From Williamsia sp. 1138 (GTDB lineage Bacteria; Actinomycetota; Actinomycetes; Mycobacteriales; Mycobacteriaceae), in contig NZ_MJEJ02000037.1 in the NCBI RefSeq assembly GCF_002095435.2, forward strand, positions 79,711-143,710: 64,000 nucleotides of DNA, read 5' to 3'. The notes under the pieces were generated by a model. That model did no database searches and had not been told where the DNA came from. It saw only the letters and a list, made by a program, of their open reading frames with translations. Position numbers and translations under genes: made by a program. Positions 55,288-63,116 of the stretch are shown here, piece after piece; position 1 is the stretch's first letter; every line of letters begins with the position of its first letter.

Positions 55288-55299
55288 GTAGTGCACTAC
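55288..55299. promoter_or_regulatory. Perfect 12-bp palindrome GTAGTGCACTAC before the LuxR-type gene
   Basis: A fully symmetric 12-bp site 37 bases before the ATG at 55337. Symmetry and position fit a binding site for the dimeric LuxR/NarL-type regulator encoded just downstream. Inference. Confidence 0.5.
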
Positions 55300-55336
55300 T
55301 CGCGGCAATGTGGTCTGATTCGTCGACCATCGACAC

Positions 55337-55975
55337 ATGCGCAATCACGGTGGCAGCCGAGTCAGCACCTACGTCTACGCGAATGATCCGATCCTGCAAG
55401 CAGGCGTGACGAGCACGCTCCGCATGTGTGCGGAGGTCCGGCTCGTCGCCGCGTGCGGCGTTGACAGCGCCGAGGTGGCGGTGGTGGTTGCCGACGCCCT
55501 CGATGAGGCGGTGCACCGCAATCTCAGGGCGATCCAGCGCGGCGGCGTCCCACGGACCATGCTCGTGCTCGGGTCGCTCGACGAGACCACGGTGGTCGCT
55601 GCGGCCGAGGCCGGGGTCAGTGGAATGATCCGTCGCACCGACGCGACCCGCGACAACCTGGTGACACAGATCAAGCGGATCGCGGCCGGCGGCGGGGCCG
55701 TTCCTGCCGATCTGGTCGGCACCCTCCTCGACGAAGTCGGGTATCTCCAGCGTCGCGGCGGTTTTCCTCGCAGGCCCGATGGCGCGCCCCTGTATGAGCG
55801 GGAGATCGAGGTGTTGCGGTTGGTGTCCGAAGGTTTCGACACCGCCGCGATCGCCGATGAACTCTGCTACTCCGAACGCACGGTGAAAAGTGTCCTGCAC
55901 GACGTCACCACCCGGCTTCACCTACGCAACCGAACCCATGCCGTGGCCTACGCGATGCGTGAAGGTCTGATCTGA
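55337..55975 (+). CDS. LuxR/NarL-type regulator with degenerate receiver domain
   Basis: A 212-residue protein. The C-terminal helix-turn-helix (about 150-212: LYEREIEVLRLVSEGFDTAAIADELCYSERTVKSVLHDVTTRLHLRNRTHAVAYAMREGLI) is a full LuxR/GerE domain. The N-terminal domain has a receiver-like fold pattern, but the phospho-acceptor region reads VAVVVADALDE, so the Asp is displaced, and the conserved Lys region is Arg (R99-R100). It may work without phosphorylation. No sensor kinase gene is adjacent. It could regulate gadB or the CDF gene that follows after 41 bases. Confidence 0.85.
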   Translation: MRNHGGSRVSTYVYANDPILQAGVTSTLRMCAEVRLVAACGVDSAEVAVVVADALDEAVHRNLRAIQRGGVPRTMLVLGSLDETTVVAAAEAGVSGMIRRTDATRDNLVTQIKRIAAGGGAVPADLVGTLLDEVGYLQRRGGFPRRPDGAPLYEREIEVLRLVSEGFDTAAIADELCYSERTVKSVLHDVTTRLHLRNRTHAVAYAMREGLI

Positions 55976-56016
55976 GCGGGTGCCACCTGGGGCGCATACT
56001 GGCCGGGTGAGGTCAC

Positions 56017-56979
56017 ATGGCAACTGACAAGCCCGACACCGCGCAGGCCGGGGGCGGCGACAGCTTCCTGACGGTGGTCATCGCGTTCGCCGCAAACCTC
56101 GCGATCGCCATCGCCAAGACGGGCGCCGCGATGCTGACCGGGTCCGCCTCCCTCGTGGCCGAGGCCGCGCATTCATGGGCTGACACGGGCAACGAAGTCC
56201 TGCTGCTCATCGCCGAGCGACGCTCGCATCGCGACCGCGATACCCGGCACCCCCAGGGGTATGGCAAAGAGGCCTACATCTGGTCGATGTTCGCCGGGTT
56301 CGGGCTCTTCGCCGTCGGCGCCGCGGTGTCGATTCAGCACGGCATCTCCGAGCTGATCTCGCCGGAGCCCGCCACCGACTATCTGGTGGCCTATGTGGTG
56401 CTGGGGATCGCGGCCCTGCTCGAGGGGGTCTCGTTCCTGCGGTCGTATCAACAGGCCAAGAAGGGCGCGGTCCAGCGCCGGGTCGGGTTGCTGAGCCAGG
56501 TCTTCCGAACCTCAGACCCCACCCTTCGGGCCGTATTCGCCGAGGACGCTGCCGCTCTCATCGGGCTCGCCATCGCCTTCGTAGGGATACTCCTGCACCA
56601 GCTCACCGGTTCCCCGACCTACGATTCGATCGGCTCCATCCTGGTCGGCATCCTGCTCGGGGTCGTCGCGGTGATCTTGATCAATCAGAACCGGAGATTC
56701 CTTCTCGGACAGGCCGTCGACGCCAGGACCCGCACAGTGCTGCTGCGGATGTTGCTGGGACACCCCGACGTCGACCGCGTGACGTACCTACATGCCGAGT
56801 TCACTGGGCCGGGCACGCTCTACCTTGTGGCAGCCATCGACTTCATCGGCAACACCAGCGAGAACGACCTGGCCAGAACGCTGCGCCGTCTCGAATCCGA
56901 GATCGAGACCGATCCGAGGGTGACCGAGGCAGTTCTGACGCTGGCGACGCCCGAGGAGGCGTCCCTCTCCGCCGATTGA
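56017..56979 (+). CDS. Cation diffusion facilitator family metal transporter
   Basis: A 320-residue protein with six helices. Metal-site residues are visible as AHSWADTGNE (H52 and D56 in helix 2) and FAEDAAALIGL in helix 5, the HxxxD / xxxD pairs of CDF exporters of Zn2+, Fe2+, Mn2+ or Co2+. The C-terminal cytoplasmic domain ends near 310. There is no His-rich loop. It follows the LuxR-type gene by 41 bases and is followed by a terminator. Confidence 0.92.
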   Translation: MATDKPDTAQAGGGDSFLTVVIAFAANLAIAIAKTGAAMLTGSASLVAEAAHSWADTGNEVLLLIAERRSHRDRDTRHPQGYGKEAYIWSMFAGFGLFAVGAAVSIQHGISELISPEPATDYLVAYVVLGIAALLEGVSFLRSYQQAKKGAVQRRVGLLSQVFRTSDPTLRAVFAEDAAALIGLAIAFVGILLHQLTGSPTYDSIGSILVGILLGVVAVILINQNRRFLLGQAVDARTRTVLLRMLLGHPDVDRVTYLHAEFTGPGTLYLVAAIDFIGNTSENDLARTLRRLESEIETDPRVTEAVLTLATPEEASLSAD

Positions 56980-56991
56980 TCTCCCATGACG

Positions 56992-57020
56992 CCGAAGGAT
57001 CAAAACTTCGGGTTTGTCTT
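56992..57020 (+). terminator. Terminator after the CDF transporter gene
   Basis: Stem CCGAAG (56992-56997) with CTTCGG (57006-57011), 8-base loop, then the T-rich GTTTGTCTT. Located 13 bases after the CDF stop. Confidence 0.7.
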
Positions 57021-57145
57021 CATTGATACTTTGCCGACCAAATGTTCCTCGCAGAATTAATTTCCCGTTTCGTGGTATCAACCGGCCAACGAAAAGTCGA
57101 CTGACCTGCAACAAAACCCTCAACTCGTGCGAACGTCGAGTTGTT

Positions 57146-57157
57146 GGCCAATTGGCC
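57146..57157. promoter_or_regulatory. Palindrome GGCCAATTGGCC in an AT-richer promoter region
   Basis: A perfect 12-bp palindrome 25 bases before the ATG at 57182. A second inverted repeat, CAACTCG (57121-57127) with CGAGTTG (57137-57143), lies just upstream. The whole 57000-57150 stretch is clearly less GC-rich than its surroundings. Possible operator or RNA hairpin. Confidence 0.4.
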
Positions 57158-57181
57158 GGCAGCCATCCGCCGAGGAGAGCC

Positions 57182-57571
57182 ATGATGCACATCCATAACA
57201 GCCAGACATTGACGGTCGCAGATGCAGTCGAAATCCATTCCCAAGCCCACTCCGACAGACGGGGCACGCGCGACAAAGAGACCGGCCCAGCGCGATCGCC
57301 GCGCCGGGCCGATCCTTCGTCGCCGAGGTCGGGCGGCAACGATCCGAAGCTCATGCTGCGGGTTGCCAATGCGATTGAGGAGCAGTCGGATTGGACCCGG
57401 GTCATCAGCAACGTGTCGATGGGGATGTGGTTCGCGGTAGCGGTCCGCCCCGGCGCGTGCGGGTCACTACTGAGCGGATTGGCAGCCATGTACTTTCCCG
57501 AGACCGAGGTTTTCGGTGACCCCGGCAAAGCATTTCATGCCGCCGTCCAGGAAGCGCTGGTGATGAGTTGA
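57182..57571 (+). CDS. Small protein of unknown function
   Basis: A 129-residue protein; ATG with GAGGAG 5-6 bases upstream (a tandem ATG at 57185). The N-terminal half is polar and His/Arg/Ser-rich (HIHNSQTLTVADAVEIHSQAHSDRRG). The C-terminal half (LMLRVANAIEEQSDWTRVISNVSMGMWFAVAVRPGACGSLLSGLAAMYFPETEVFG) has one moderately hydrophobic stretch. I recognise no family. It sits alone between a terminator and another small orphan gene, in a stretch of lower GC with palindromes, which could mean recent acquisition. Confidence 0.55.
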   Translation: MMHIHNSQTLTVADAVEIHSQAHSDRRGTRDKETGPARSPRRADPSSPRSGGNDPKLMLRVANAIEEQSDWTRVISNVSMGMWFAVAVRPGACGSLLSGLAAMYFPETEVFGDPGKAFHAAVQEALVMS

Positions 57572-57666
57572 ACGGAATGGAGCGACCGATGCCCGAACAA
57601 TTGACCACCGGCGAGCGAGGCATTCGAACCACGCCACCATCGACGAAAACTCACACAAAACCGAAC

Positions 57667-57680
57667 GTGACCGATGTCAC
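57667..57680. promoter_or_regulatory. Crp/GlxR-like core GTGA-N6-TCAC
   Basis: GTGA-CCGATG-TCAC is an exact match to the symmetrical core of the cAMP-receptor family site, flanked by C on both sides in place of T and A. It lies 137 bases before the small gene at 57817, in the 245-base gap between two orphan genes. Confidence 0.45.
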
Positions 57681-57816
57681 CCGCCGACAATTCGGCCTCG
57701 ATAAAGTTGCGCCGAAATATGCCTCCCCACCAGCAAAAGCGCAGATCACCCGCGTGCTGCCGACGACCCGACCATCTCCTACGCTGGGGTCCAGAACCAG
57801 CGAGGAGATACACCCG

Positions 57817-58053
57817 ATGCCGTACCGAGACGCCGCACTGGCCGCCAAGGGGGTCGCCGCGATCAATCTCGGCGATGGTCGGTTCACGGTGCCCGCGGCG
57901 CTGGCGGCAGACATTTCCCGCCAGCTGAAGTCGTTGCCGGAGTCGACCCGTGCGGTTGTCCTCAGCCTCAGCGACGACGCCTGCATCCTCATCGCACCCG
58001 GTGACCCGCTGGTGCTCTTCGTTCCCCGCACCGCCATCGGTACCGAGGGGTGA
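57817..58053 (+). CDS. Small protein of unknown function
   Basis: A 78-residue protein; the ATG has GAGGAG 10 bases upstream. The sequence (YRDAALAAKGVAAINLGDGRFTVPAALAADISRQLKSLPESTRAVVLSLSDDACILIAPGDPLVLFVP) suggests a compact alpha/beta fold with a hydrophobic C-terminal strand and no signal peptide. No family recognised. The open frame extends upstream to 57568, but that part lacks coding character. Glutathione peroxidase follows 50 bases later. Confidence 0.6.
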   Translation: MPYRDAALAAKGVAAINLGDGRFTVPAALAADISRQLKSLPESTRAVVLSLSDDACILIAPGDPLVLFVPRTAIGTEG

Positions 58054-58103
58054 TTGCCGATGGAGAACGCCCGTGGCATCTCGCATCTGATAGGAACAAT
58101 CCC

Positions 58104-58637
58104 ATGAGCGCACACGATTTCGACGCAACAACGCCTGACGGCGGAACGCAACCTCTCAAGGAGTACGCCGGGCAGGTCTTGCTGGTCGTCAATGTCGCAA
58201 GCAAGTGCGGCCTGACGCCGCAGTACGAGGGCCTCGAACAGCTGTACCGGGACAAGAAGGACAGCGGATTCCACATCCTCGGATTCCCGTGTAATCAGTT
58301 CGGGGGCCAGGAGCCCGGGACCGCCGAAGAGATCGCCGACTTCTGCGACACCAACTTCAACGTCACGTTCCCGATCTTCGGCAAGATCGATGTCAACGGT
58401 GAGAACGCCGACCCCCTGTACACCTACCTGCGTTCCGAGGCGCCGGGCGATTTCGGCCCGGAGTCCGGCTTCCTCTACGACCACGTGAAGAAGACGAGCC
58501 CCGACGCGATCGGCACCGACGACGTCAAGTGGAACTTCACCAAGTTCCTCGTAGGCCGCGACGGAGCCGTCATCAAACGGTACGAGCCGACCGTGACCCC
58601 GGAGGAGATCAGCGCCGAACTCGACGCCCTGCTGTAA
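58104..58637 (+). CDS. Glutathione peroxidase family protein (probably thioredoxin-dependent)
   Basis: A 177-residue peroxidase with the full catalytic set: C35 (VASKCGLTPQY), Q69 (GGQEPG), and W143 and N144 (KWNFTKF). C81 in ADFCDTNFNV is at the resolving-cysteine position of the monomeric Cys-Gpx class, which usually takes electrons from thioredoxin; mycothiol-based reduction is another option, since actinobacteria lack glutathione. The ATG at 58104 has AGGAA 8 bases upstream. It is followed after 53 bases by an SQR-like flavoprotein, suggesting a sulfur-redox pairing. Confidence 0.93.
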   Translation: MSAHDFDATTPDGGTQPLKEYAGQVLLVVNVASKCGLTPQYEGLEQLYRDKKDSGFHILGFPCNQFGGQEPGTAEEIADFCDTNFNVTFPIFGKIDVNGENADPLYTYLRSEAPGDFGPESGFLYDHVKKTSPDAIGTDDVKWNFTKFLVGRDGAVIKRYEPTVTPEEISAELDALL

Positions 58638-58690
58638 ACGCGCCCCGGGCCATCGGGTTGGTGGGGTCCGAATCGGGGTAGTTCCCTGGG

Positions 58691-59920
58691 ATGACCCCTG
58701 ACGGCTCCGAACGATCCGCTGACACCGGGCGCGATACACATTTCGATGTCTTGATCATCGGTGGCGGCAACGCCGGTATCAGTGCGGCAGGCCGACTGCG
58801 CCGCAAGGGCGTCGGCGATGTCGCGGTCATCGAACCCCAACAGGTGCACACCTACCGGCCACTGCTGTCGTACGTCGGTGGCGGGCAGGCGAGCCTGCGC
58901 AGCGCCGAGCGCACCCAGCGTTCGGTGACCCCGGACGGCTGCACGTGGATTCAGGACTCCGCGGTCAGGGTCGATGCCGCCGAGCGGGTCGTCCAGTGCG
59001 CTTCCGGCCGGCGGTACCGCTACACCGACCTGATCCTCGGTCCCGGGCTGGTGCCCGACACCGCGGCACTGCCCGGGATCGATGCTGCTCTCGACACCCC
59101 TGCCGTCGCGAGCAACTACATCGACCGGGCCGAGCAGACGTGGCAGCTGGTGCAGGCACTACCGGTCGGTGGCCGCGCCATCTTCACCGTTCCGCGGCAG
59201 CCGGTGAGTTGCACCGGGACGACGGTCAAGCCGCTGTTCCTGGCGGCCGCGCACTGGCAGAGCACCGGCCGTCTGTCCGGCATAGACATCACCCTGGTGG
59301 TCGACCGGCCGAACCTTCTCGGTGTCGACGGGCTCGATGAGCGACTCCTCGGTCATCTCGACGACCTCGGGGTTCACGTCCGGCTCGGTACCGCCGTGAC
59401 AGCCCTGAGCCCGGGCACGCGAGAGATCACCATCACCGACGAGTCCGGGACAGCCGACGTGCTGCCGTACGACATGCTGCATCTCGTACCCCCGTTCCGC
59501 GGCCCTCGATGGCTCGAGGAGTCCGATCTGACCGGACGTGCTGCCCACGGCCTCGTCGACATCGACTCGCGAACCTTTCAGCACCGCGCGCATCCGACCG
59601 TCTGGGCCGCAGGCGACGGCGCCGCCATCGACACCGATCCGTCCGGCGGTGGCCTGCGACGCCAGATCTCGATCCTCGTCGACAACCTGCTCGCGGCGCG
59701 CTCCGGTGAGGCATTGCAGGAATATGACGGCTACACGGTGGCCCCGATCGTCATCGGGGCCCACACACTCATCGCCGCCGAATTCGATCGGGACGGGACG
59801 GTGACGTCGTCACTGCCGTCATTCCTCGACCCACTCAAGCCACGGCGTTCCGCGTGGGCATTCGACCGCTACGGGCTGCCCAGGACGTACTGGAACCTGA
59901 TCCTCAAGGGGCGCTTGTAG
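58691..59920 (+). CDS. SQR-like FAD-dependent pyridine nucleotide-disulfide oxidoreductase
   Basis: A 409-residue flavoprotein with the N-terminal FAD motif LIIGGGNAGISAA (24-29 glycines) and a second FAD segment VWAAGDGAAI. The arrangement RQPVSCTGTTVKPLFLA (C174) and the end RTYWNLILKGRL resemble the sulfide:quinone oxidoreductase family of the human SQOR type. The second redox Cys is missing: the segment that reads GYTSCP in SQOR is GYTVAP here (A351). It may reduce another substrate or use a different cysteine (C84, C103). Membrane association through the C-terminus is likely. Confidence 0.8.
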   Translation: MTPDGSERSADTGRDTHFDVLIIGGGNAGISAAGRLRRKGVGDVAVIEPQQVHTYRPLLSYVGGGQASLRSAERTQRSVTPDGCTWIQDSAVRVDAAERVVQCASGRRYRYTDLILGPGLVPDTAALPGIDAALDTPAVASNYIDRAEQTWQLVQALPVGGRAIFTVPRQPVSCTGTTVKPLFLAAAHWQSTGRLSGIDITLVVDRPNLLGVDGLDERLLGHLDDLGVHVRLGTAVTALSPGTREITITDESGTADVLPYDMLHLVPPFRGPRWLEESDLTGRAAHGLVDIDSRTFQHRAHPTVWAAGDGAAIDTDPSGGGLRRQISILVDNLLAARSGEALQEYDGYTVAPIVIGAHTLIAAEFDRDGTVTSSLPSFLDPLKPRRSAWAFDRYGLPRTYWNLILKGRL

Positions 59921-59984
59921 CTCAACTACTAGGATCGAATACTCGAGGCGAGAACACGCCGTTCGACGATCGGAGAAGTGGTAC

Positions 59985-60599
59985 ATGGGTTTTGGTCGCT
60001 TGGAAGAGATCGTCGCTGACGCACGCGAGCAAGGGTGGTTCGTCGAAGGTTCTGCCAACGCCGAGCAGCTCGCCTTCCTCAGGACCGCCGCAGCAGGCTC
60101 AGAGGTCCGGCAGATCGCCGAGATCGGATTCAACGCCGGGTTTTCCAGTCATGCGTTCCTCGATGCGAACCCCGGAGCTCTGGTCACCTCCTTCGATCTG
60201 GCCGAACACCAGTACGTGTCGGCGGCCAAGAAACACATCGACGACGAATTCCCCGGACGCCACACACTGATTGCCGGTGACTCGCTGGAGACAGTTCCGC
60301 GGTTCGGCGACTCAGAACCCGACCACAGGTTCGATCTGATCTTCATCGACGGCGGACACACCTACGACATCGCCCGCGCCGACATCACCAACATGAGGCG
60401 GCTGGCCCACGAGAAGACCGTGCTCATCTTCGATGATCTGCTGCCGCACAAGCCGTGGGGCGAGGGACCCATTCGTGCGTGGCAGTGGGCGATCGACAGC
60501 GGAACCGTCGTGCAGACGGGCCTGTACCAAGACGGCATCGAAGTCGACGCGGTGCGCCCGGACGCAGCTCGCGGATGGGCCGTCGGGCGCTACGTCTGA
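59985..60599 (+). CDS. Class I SAM-dependent methyltransferase (Methyltransf_24-like)
   Basis: A 204-residue protein. The SAM-binding signature is degenerate in the usual glycine motif: IAEIGFNAGFSSHAFL in place of GxGxG. FDLIFIDGGHTYDIARADITNMRRL is the motif of the cephalosporin-hydroxylase/Methyltransf_24 type, with a metal-binding Asp and His. ATG at 59985, GGAG about 8 bases upstream. It is 64 bases after the SQR-like gene and may share its transcript. Substrate unknown. Confidence 0.8.
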   Translation: MGFGRLEEIVADAREQGWFVEGSANAEQLAFLRTAAAGSEVRQIAEIGFNAGFSSHAFLDANPGALVTSFDLAEHQYVSAAKKHIDDEFPGRHTLIAGDSLETVPRFGDSEPDHRFDLIFIDGGHTYDIARADITNMRRLAHEKTVLIFDDLLPHKPWGEGPIRAWQWAIDSGTVVQTGLYQDGIEVDAVRPDAARGWAVGRYV

Positions 60600-60640
60600 C
60601 GGACTGAGTTCGGGATCCGACCTCCGCCGACACGATCCGG

Positions 60641-60680
60641 TCGGAACATCTGTTACGGTTCTTCGTAACAGATGTTCCGA
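60641..60680. promoter_or_regulatory. Perfect 17-bp inverted repeat, operator of the downstream TetR gene
   Basis: Bases 60641-60657 and 60664-60680 are perfect reverse complements separated by GTTCTT. The site lies 24 bases before the GTG start (60705) and overlaps an in-frame ATG at 60672, which is therefore unlikely to be the start. It is the most extensive operator-like symmetry in the window and fits TetR autorepression. Confidence 0.8.
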
Positions 60681-60704
60681 TCGCGTGTCAGGAGGTGGCC
60701 CGAC

Positions 60705-61307
60705 GTGGCTGTCAGGGTGGACGACGCGCGAGACCGCATCTCCCGCGCAGTGTGGGATACGGTCGCCGAGTTGGGGATCGAAGCCACGACGGTGCGCGCG
60801 GTTGCGGCCCGCGCAGAGTGCACCACCGGGCTGATCATGCACCGATTCGGCTCCCGGTCCGAGATGTTGGTCCACGCACGCCAGACCCTCTTCGAACGCA
60901 CGGCAGCACGTGCAGACAGCGCCGGCAGTGCCCGAGGAACCACGGCGGCGGAGCGTCTTGTCGCCGTCGCCTGCACAGCATTACCACTCGACGATGAACG
61001 CGTTGTGGAGGCCCGCATCTGGACCGGGTTCGCCGCGGCCTCGATCGCCCACGCCGAGCTGCGGGAACTACACGTGCACCACACACGACAATGGCTCGCG
61101 CGCATCACCGAACACGTGGCACGTCTCGATTCGCGGGTCGACGATGCTGACGCCACTGCATACGCCCAACAGATCGTGGCAGCCGTGGAGGGCGTCGCGG
61201 TCCTGGCCGTACTCGACAGCGCAACGTACCCGCCGGCCGTACAGGAAAGGCTGGTGCGCAGCACGATTGCCGACGTGGTCGGTCGGATCGCAGGTGCTGC
61301 GCCGTGA
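60705..61307 (+). CDS. TetR-family transcriptional regulator
   Basis: A 200-residue regulator with helix-turn-helix DRISRAVWDTVAELGIEATTVRAVAARAECTTGLIMHRFGSRSEML and a helical ligand domain with BetI-like features (VEARIWTGFAAASIAHAELRELHVHHTRQWLARI). The GTG at 60705 is preferred: AGGAGG lies 10 bases upstream and the ATG at 60672 is inside the operator. Its stop overlaps the start of the next membrane-protein gene (GTGA), so it probably controls that gene. Confidence 0.88.
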   Translation: MAVRVDDARDRISRAVWDTVAELGIEATTVRAVAARAECTTGLIMHRFGSRSEMLVHARQTLFERTAARADSAGSARGTTAAERLVAVACTALPLDDERVVEARIWTGFAAASIAHAELRELHVHHTRQWLARITEHVARLDSRVDDADATAYAQQIVAAVEGVAVLAVLDSATYPPAVQERLVRSTIADVVGRIAGAAP

Positions 61308-62038
61308 TCGACCCCCGGTTCGTCCTGATCGGTGCAGCCCTGTCGATGGTGGGGAGCTCGTGGTACGCGGTGCTGACCGTGCGCGGTGTCGTGCGCCCCA
61401 ACCGGGTCTCGTGGTTCTTGTGGGCGGCCGCGCCGGCCATCGCGTTCGGCGCGCAGGTCGGCGACGGCGTCGGACTGCCTGCGGTGACCACCCTTGCGGT
61501 CGGTCTGGGACCGTTCGTCATCTTCTGCGCGTCGTTCGCCAATCCCTCGAGTTATTGGCGGGTCAGCAGATTCGACCTGTGGTGCGGCGTGGGTGCCGCG
61601 GTGGCACTGCTGCTGTGGCTGGTTCTCGACGATCCTGTCTTGGCCGTTCTCACCGCGGTGGCGGCTGACGCGATCGGCGGTATTCCGACTGTGATCAAGG
61701 CGTGGCGGCGACCCGATACCGAGCGCGGTTTTGTCTACTTGTTCGGCACCGCCAACGGAACCCTCGCGCTGTTGAGCCTGTCCGCGTTCGACGTCGCGGC
61801 CGTCGCGTTCCCGCTCTACCTGCTTCTGCTCGGGCTCACCATGTGCTCCATCGTGTCGCTGCGCGGGCGCCGATTCCACGCCGCAGCAGACCACTCCCCT
61901 GACCCGTCCCCGACGAAACGGACCTGCAATGCCCACCCTTCATCACGCCCCACTCGCCCACATCGACCAACACGCCCTCTACCGCATCATGGCGCTCCGG
62001 ATCGCAGTGTTCGTGCACGAGCAGAGAATCGTCGATGA
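61304..62038 (+). CDS. Multi-pass membrane protein of unknown function
   Basis: A 244-residue protein with about six helices in residues 1-190 (FVLIGAALSMVGSSWYAVLTV; RVSWFLWAAAPAIAFGAQVG; AVTTLAVGLGPFVIFCASFA; LWCGVGAAVALLLWLVL; YLFGTANGTLALLSLSAFDVAAVAFPLYLLLLGLTMCSIVSL). No family named with confidence. The last roughly 50 residues are Pro/Arg/His-rich and overlap the downstream GNAT gene for 110 bases in another frame, so the functional protein may end near residue 200. It is coupled to the upstream tetR gene by GTGA. Confidence 0.75.
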   Translation: MIDPRFVLIGAALSMVGSSWYAVLTVRGVVRPNRVSWFLWAAAPAIAFGAQVGDGVGLPAVTTLAVGLGPFVIFCASFANPSSYWRVSRFDLWCGVGAAVALLLWLVLDDPVLAVLTAVAADAIGGIPTVIKAWRRPDTERGFVYLFGTANGTLALLSLSAFDVAAVAFPLYLLLLGLTMCSIVSLRGRRFHAAADHSPDPSPTKRTCNAHPSSRPTRPHRPTRPLPHHGAPDRSVRARAENRR

Positions 62039-62366
62039 GGTCGAACTGGACGGCGCCGACCTACTGCCCACCACGGAACTGTTCTGGATGGAGGACGATG
62101 GCGGCGAGGTGACGGCCACTCTGCGCGTCCTCGCCGACCACGACCCGGTTCACATCGGCCGGGTGGCGACAGCGACCACTGCACGGGGCCGCGGCTACGC
62201 GGGTCGACTTCTCGCGGCTGCTCTGGCGATGTACCCCGGCACCATCGAGATCTCCGCGCAGGCTTACCTCGAAAAGTGGTACGGCCGCTTTGGATTCGTT
62301 CGCGTGGGGGACAACTACCAGGAGGCGGGCATCCCGCACCTGCGAATGCTGTTGACGCCCCGCTGA
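61929..62366 (+). CDS. GNAT family N-acetyltransferase (ElaA-like)
   Basis: A 145-residue acetyltransferase. The N-terminal segment HALYRIMALRIAVFVHEQRIVDEVELDGADL matches the ElaA subfamily start; the acetyl-CoA loop is RVATATTARGRGYAGRLLAAAL. The C-terminal ISAQAYLEKWYGRFGFVRVGDNYQEAGIPHLRML is characteristic of ElaA. The ATG at 61929 supplies the full N-terminal helix but lies within the upstream reading frame. Substrate unknown. Confidence 0.88.
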   Translation: MPTLHHAPLAHIDQHALYRIMALRIAVFVHEQRIVDEVELDGADLLPTTELFWMEDDGGEVTATLRVLADHDPVHIGRVATATTARGRGYAGRLLAAALAMYPGTIEISAQAYLEKWYGRFGFVRVGDNYQEAGIPHLRMLLTPR

Positions 62367-62388
62367 TCGAGAGGGGACGCTCCCGGAG

Positions 62389-63114
62389 TCAGTCCTCCGG
62401 CCCTGCCGCTGCCGCCGTGGATGACGATGCGATCAGCCGCTTCGCGACCCGTACGTCGGGACCGATACGCAAGAGATGTTCGATCAGCTCGTCGGCGACC
62501 GTGATCAGGTGTTCATCGGTCAACGGATCCAGGATGTCGAGAATGAACAGCGCCGTGGTCGTGGCCTCGGTCAGCTGGGTTCGCCGGCCTTGGCGCCAGT
62601 TCCATCTCCGGCAGGTCACCCCGATGTCGTCGCACCACACCACTTCCCCGGCGGCGGGATGTTCGGTAGCGTCTTCACCGCCGGCGACGGTATCGAACGC
62701 CTCACTTCCCTCGGCCCGGATCAAGCGTGGTGCTCCCACGTATCGACTGAGATCTTCTCCGCCAACCGGGATCTGGTGCAGTACCGAGATGGCGTTGTAG
62801 ACGTCGGTCAGTCGGTTCACGCGCGGTAACCCGTCCTGGGCCCTACGGAGCAGGGCTTCGGCGCTATTGCGGGTGCGCTGCGGTTTGGCCCCGAATGCCC
62901 GATAGGCTTCGCGCCAAGATGCTATGTGCGGCAACTCTTCTACTGGTCGATCAGTCAGCCGGGCAGATGCTTCCGCCGCCCGCAGCAAGGTGTCACTCGT
63001 CTCGTCGCTCGGGCCCGGGACCAGGCCGTCGACCGCGATGAGCAGCGCTCGGTAGTCGGGCCGCAGAGCGAAGACCGCATCCTCTACTCGGGCCCGGTCC
63101 AGTACCTCCTGCAT
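62389..63114 (-). CDS. B3/B4 tRNA-binding domain protein (PheRS beta editing-like)
   Basis: A 241-residue stand-alone B3/B4 domain, related to the editing module of phenylalanyl-tRNA synthetase beta. Marks: WREAYRAFGAKPQRTRNSAEALLRRAQDGLPRVNRLTDVYNAISVLHQIPVGGEDLSRY, and a later RWNWRQGRRTQLTEATTTALFILDILDP. Such proteins are thought to hydrolyse misacylated tRNA or to bind aminoacyl-like ligands; their role is not settled. ATG at 63114 begins 2 bases after the pdxS stop, so translation is coupled to pdxS. Confidence 0.85.
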   Translation of the reverse strand: MQEVLDRARVEDAVFALRPDYRALLIAVDGLVPGPSDETSDTLLRAAEASARLTDRPVEELPHIASWREAYRAFGAKPQRTRNSAEALLRRAQDGLPRVNRLTDVYNAISVLHQIPVGGEDLSRYVGAPRLIRAEGSEAFDTVAGGEDATEHPAAGEVVWCDDIGVTCRRWNWRQGRRTQLTEATTTALFILDILDPLTDEHLITVADELIEHLLRIGPDVRVAKRLIASSSTAAAAGPED

Positions 63115-63116
63115 GT

